Part shown: positions 41,825-43,488 of the stretch, piece after piece
Position numbering within the stretch: position 1 is the first letter of the stretch
How the letters are laid out: the number at the start of each line of letters is the position of its first letter
NCBI GenBank assembly: GCA_043798715.1
Contig: JAZDOK010000103.1
Span: 1-43,488 of the forward strand
Direction of reading: 5' to 3'
DNA: 43,488 bases
From: JAZDOK01 sp043798715
GTDB taxonomy: Bacteria; Vulcanimicrobiota; JAZDOK01
Notes under the pieces: model-generated
Told to the model about the DNA's origin: nothing
The model's database searches: none
The model's input: only the letters and a program-made list of their open reading frames with translations
Translations under genes and position numbers: made by a program

Positions 41825-42925
41825 ATGGCAAACAAAAGGATTCTGGATATTCTTTCAAAAATAACGCTTCTGATTCTATCCCTGATTATTTCCTTTATAA
41901 TTGGAATAGCGATTGAATCTTATTTTTTTTGCCCTCCCAGCAGTGATATTTCCTGGCGTGATTCCAATATTCAATTTGACAGTGAATTAGGCTGGAAACC
42001 CTTTCCTGGCAGAAGTATAATTACGTTTGGCGATAAAAAAGTATCTTCAAACTCAAGCGGGTTCAGATCTCCCGAAATTGACAGTTCAAAAGAGCATATA
42101 CTGGTGGCGGGAGATTCTGTCGCCTGGGGATATGGAGTAGGCGATGATGAAACCGTCAGCAGTTATTTGCAAGGCCTTACAGGCAGCGAAAATCGTAATT
42201 TCCAGGTCTTAAACCTGGGGGTTTCGGGTTATGCAGTAGATCAATATTTGATGCATTTGCAAAAGAACATAAGCAAAACAAATCCCAGGGTGATTATCGT
42301 GATTTTTTGTCAAAATAATGACCTGTGCGAAACCGGAAGAAATTACGCATGGGGAAAAAGCAAGCCGTTATTTACCATCAAACATGGTAAATTGGAAAAC
42401 ATCAACAAGCATGTTCATAAATACTCCCGCACAAGCCTGCTTACCAGCAGCCGGATATCCAACAGCCGGTTATTTCAATTCCTTATCAATACAATTGCTC
42501 CTTCCGGGCGTTTACATCAGATAATTTTAGGGCAGAAAGAATTGAATCCGGACTTACGTGATTCTGTATGTGCCGCACTAATCGGACAAATCCATGATTT
42601 AGCAGCACGGCATAATGCAAGCCTGCTTTTTGTTATTTCCCCCAGTAAACGTTATTTTACAGACAGAGATGATTATTCACTGAATTCCAGCTACCTCTAC
42701 TTTAAAAATCTTTTCGATAAAAACGGCTGCAATTATATTGATTTTTTTGAAAGAGTTACTCATGACAAAACAAATGTAGATAAGCTCTTCCTGCATGACG
42801 ATGACTGCCACTATTCACCTTATGGCAACAAATATCTTGCAAAAGTGATATATGAAAAATTAGAGGTGATACAGGTATGGGAAAGACAGTTCCCCGATCC
42901 ATCCGTCTGGAAAATGTGTTATTAG
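41825..42925 (+). CDS. Membrane-anchored SGNH hydrolase-like protein
   Basis: The 366-aa protein (ATG 41825) has one N-terminal TM helix (about residues 13-35). The block I motif reads VAGDSVAWGYGV, NLGVSGYAVDQYL follows, and the C-terminal DDDCHYSPYGNKYL gives the Asp-x-x-His pair of SGNH/GDSL esterases. Such proteins act in polysaccharide acylation or deacylation. The last ~16 residues after VIYEKLEVIQ are read from DNA that also encodes the start of the antitoxin, so the natural 3' end may have been altered by insertion. The region is AT-rich compared with its neighbours. An earlier TTG is possible. Confidence 0.72.
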   Translation: MANKRILDILSKITLLILSLIISFIIGIAIESYFFCPPSSDISWRDSNIQFDSELGWKPFPGRSIITFGDKKVSSNSSGFRSPEIDSSKEHILVAGDSVAWGYGVGDDETVSSYLQGLTGSENRNFQVLNLGVSGYAVDQYLMHLQKNISKTNPRVIIVIFCQNNDLCETGRNYAWGKSKPLFTIKHGKLENINKHVHKYSRTSLLTSSRISNSRLFQFLINTIAPSGRLHQIILGQKELNPDLRDSVCAALIGQIHDLAARHNASLLFVISPSKRYFTDRDDYSLNSSYLYFKNLFDKNGCNYIDFFERVTHDKTNVDKLFLHDDDCHYSPYGNKYLAKVIYEKLEVIQVWERQFPDPSVWKMCY

Positions 42926-43104
42926 ACTTTCTAAAAAACATCGCCAAGGCTCAAAATAGAAGTCTTAATAATTTAATAGAAACCGTGCTGCGGGAATATG
43001 CCGAAGAATATCAGCTTCTTGCACTTCCCGAGTTCCGGAAAGCCTTGAAGGAATCTAAAACCGACGAAGGCACCCCCTGGAGAAAGGTTCCGGGGCTTGT
43101 TTGA
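42877..43104 (+). CDS. Ribbon-helix-helix antitoxin
   Basis: The 75-aa protein opens with a DNA-binding strand (VPRSIRLENVLLDFLKNIAK) and a helix (SLNNLIETVLREYAEEY) typical of RHH/Arc-MetJ antitoxins. A C-terminal tail (TDEGTPWRKVPGLV) could cover the toxin. GAGGTGATACAGGT precedes the ATG. It overlaps the end of the hydrolase gene by 49 bases and the toxin gene by 8 bases. It probably binds and autoregulates the operon promoter, which must lie within the hydrolase coding region. Confidence 0.85.
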   Translation: MGKTVPRSIRLENVLLDFLKNIAKAQNRSLNNLIETVLREYAEEYQLLALPEFRKALKESKTDEGTPWRKVPGLV

Positions 43105-43351
43105 AGTCCGCCTCACCAAGAAACCTCTGAAATACATAAAAAGAATTCCTGAAAAAGTTCGGCAGACTCTTATAATTTGTTTTGAAAAACTGGAAGAAAC
43201 CCCTTTTCTTGTCGCCGAACCCCTTCACGGCCCACTCAAGGGGAAATGGAAGATCACGGTCGGCGATTTGATGGTCATCGTGTCTATAGACATAGATCGG
43301 AAAGTTATCAAGGTCTTCTATATCGGCCATCGAGGCGATGCCTACAAATAA
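43097..43351 (+). CDS. RelE/ParE-family toxin
   Basis: The 84-aa protein uses a TTG start (43097), set by an 8-base overlap with the antitoxin. Family features are VRLTKKPLKYIKRIPEKVRQ, PLHGPLKGKWKITVGDLMVI and the closing VFYIGHRGDAYK, with basic and aromatic residues placed as in mRNA-cleaving RelE toxins. The rare start may keep toxin levels below antitoxin levels by translational coupling. Whether it acts as a ribosome-dependent RNase (RelE) or on gyrase (ParE) cannot be decided here. Confidence 0.88.
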   Translation: MFEVRLTKKPLKYIKRIPEKVRQTLIICFEKLEETPFLVAEPLHGPLKGKWKITVGDLMVIVSIDIDRKVIKVFYIGHRGDAYK

Positions 43352-43488
43352 CATATCTCAGTTTCTCTTGCGTCTTCCCGACCGACCTGTTTCAATCCTC
43401 TCCCGGCCCGCAGGCCGGAAGCAATGGGAGTAAGAAAATAGTATTATGTCCCCATTTTCCCCCACCCCTCCCCCCTTCAATCCTGCCA
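43352..43488. other. Non-coding right edge
   Basis: No gene is visible. It holds a GC-rich palindrome (CCGGCC-CGCA-GGCCGG, 43403-43418) preceded by GTTTCAATCC, and a second TTCAATCCT at 43476-43484. The palindrome could terminate the toxin-antitoxin transcript. Confidence 0.4.

Overview
The window most likely comes from a strictly anaerobic Gram-negative bacterium. The anaerobic signs are an HdrA/Mvh-type [NiFe] hydrogenase, a tungsten-type aldehyde ferredoxin oxidoreductase with a polyferredoxin, and many 4Fe-4S proteins. The Gram-negative signs are an OprD-like porin with a C-terminal Phe, a lipobox lipoprotein and CcdA. A Desulfobacterota/Syntrophia-like lineage would fit, but this is inference from gene content. 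No rRNA, tRNA, complete insertion sequence or proven CRISPR array is visible.

Region 1 (1-8,668) is accessory DNA. A terminase-like fragment (+) meets a Clp N-domain-like fragment (-) at a breakpoint near 270. A minus-strand Rhs locus follows. In transcription order it has a small protein, a lipoprotein with FlgD-type Ig repeats, an exported protein, a 1,212-aa Rhs protein, a two-TM putative immunity protein, and a promoterless duplicate of the Rhs C-terminal core with a different tip.

Region 2 (8,838-10,350) holds a saccharopine dehydrogenase-like reductase (-) and a small unknown protein (+).

Region 3 (10,509-22,325) is the highlight. Fourteen co-directional, mostly overlapping or closely spaced genes encode hdrA, mvhD, a TusA-like carrier, an RsbR-like STAS protein, mvhG, mvhA, a hydrogenase maturation protease, RsbS-, RsbT- and RsbX-like proteins, a histidine kinase with a degenerate RsbT-like N-terminus, a receiver, a receiver-HPt and a receiver-kinase. 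A stressosome/partner-switch module is therefore physically interleaved with an electron-bifurcating-type hydrogenase. No hdrB/hdrC and no sigma factor are present. A perfect 18-bp hairpin at 22,355-22,394 separates it from the convergent operon.

Region 4 (22,449-30,868, -) reads as one directional run: GH57 glycosidase, CcdA (one-base frameshift), class II aldolase, PreT, PreA, nitrilase-family amidohydrolase and dihydropyrimidinase. The last four make a complete reductive pyrimidine catabolic pathway.

Region 5 (30,979-33,961, +) encodes a four-cluster ferredoxin, an aldehyde ferredoxin oxidoreductase carrying a histone H1-like Lys/Ala/Pro repeat tail, and a MoaD/ThiS-like protein.

Region 6 (33,945-41,564) is mixed: Pcm methyltransferase, a PrsW-like membrane protein, an aquaporin, a tandem pair of unusual Trk-pore-like/RCK_C membrane proteins, a flavodoxin, a small exported protein, an OprD-like porin, a gamma carbonic anhydrase and an exported protein.

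Region 7 (41,825-43,488) is AT-rich: an SGNH hydrolase-like protein whose 3' end runs into a RHH/RelE-type toxin-antitoxin pair, then a short non-coding edge.
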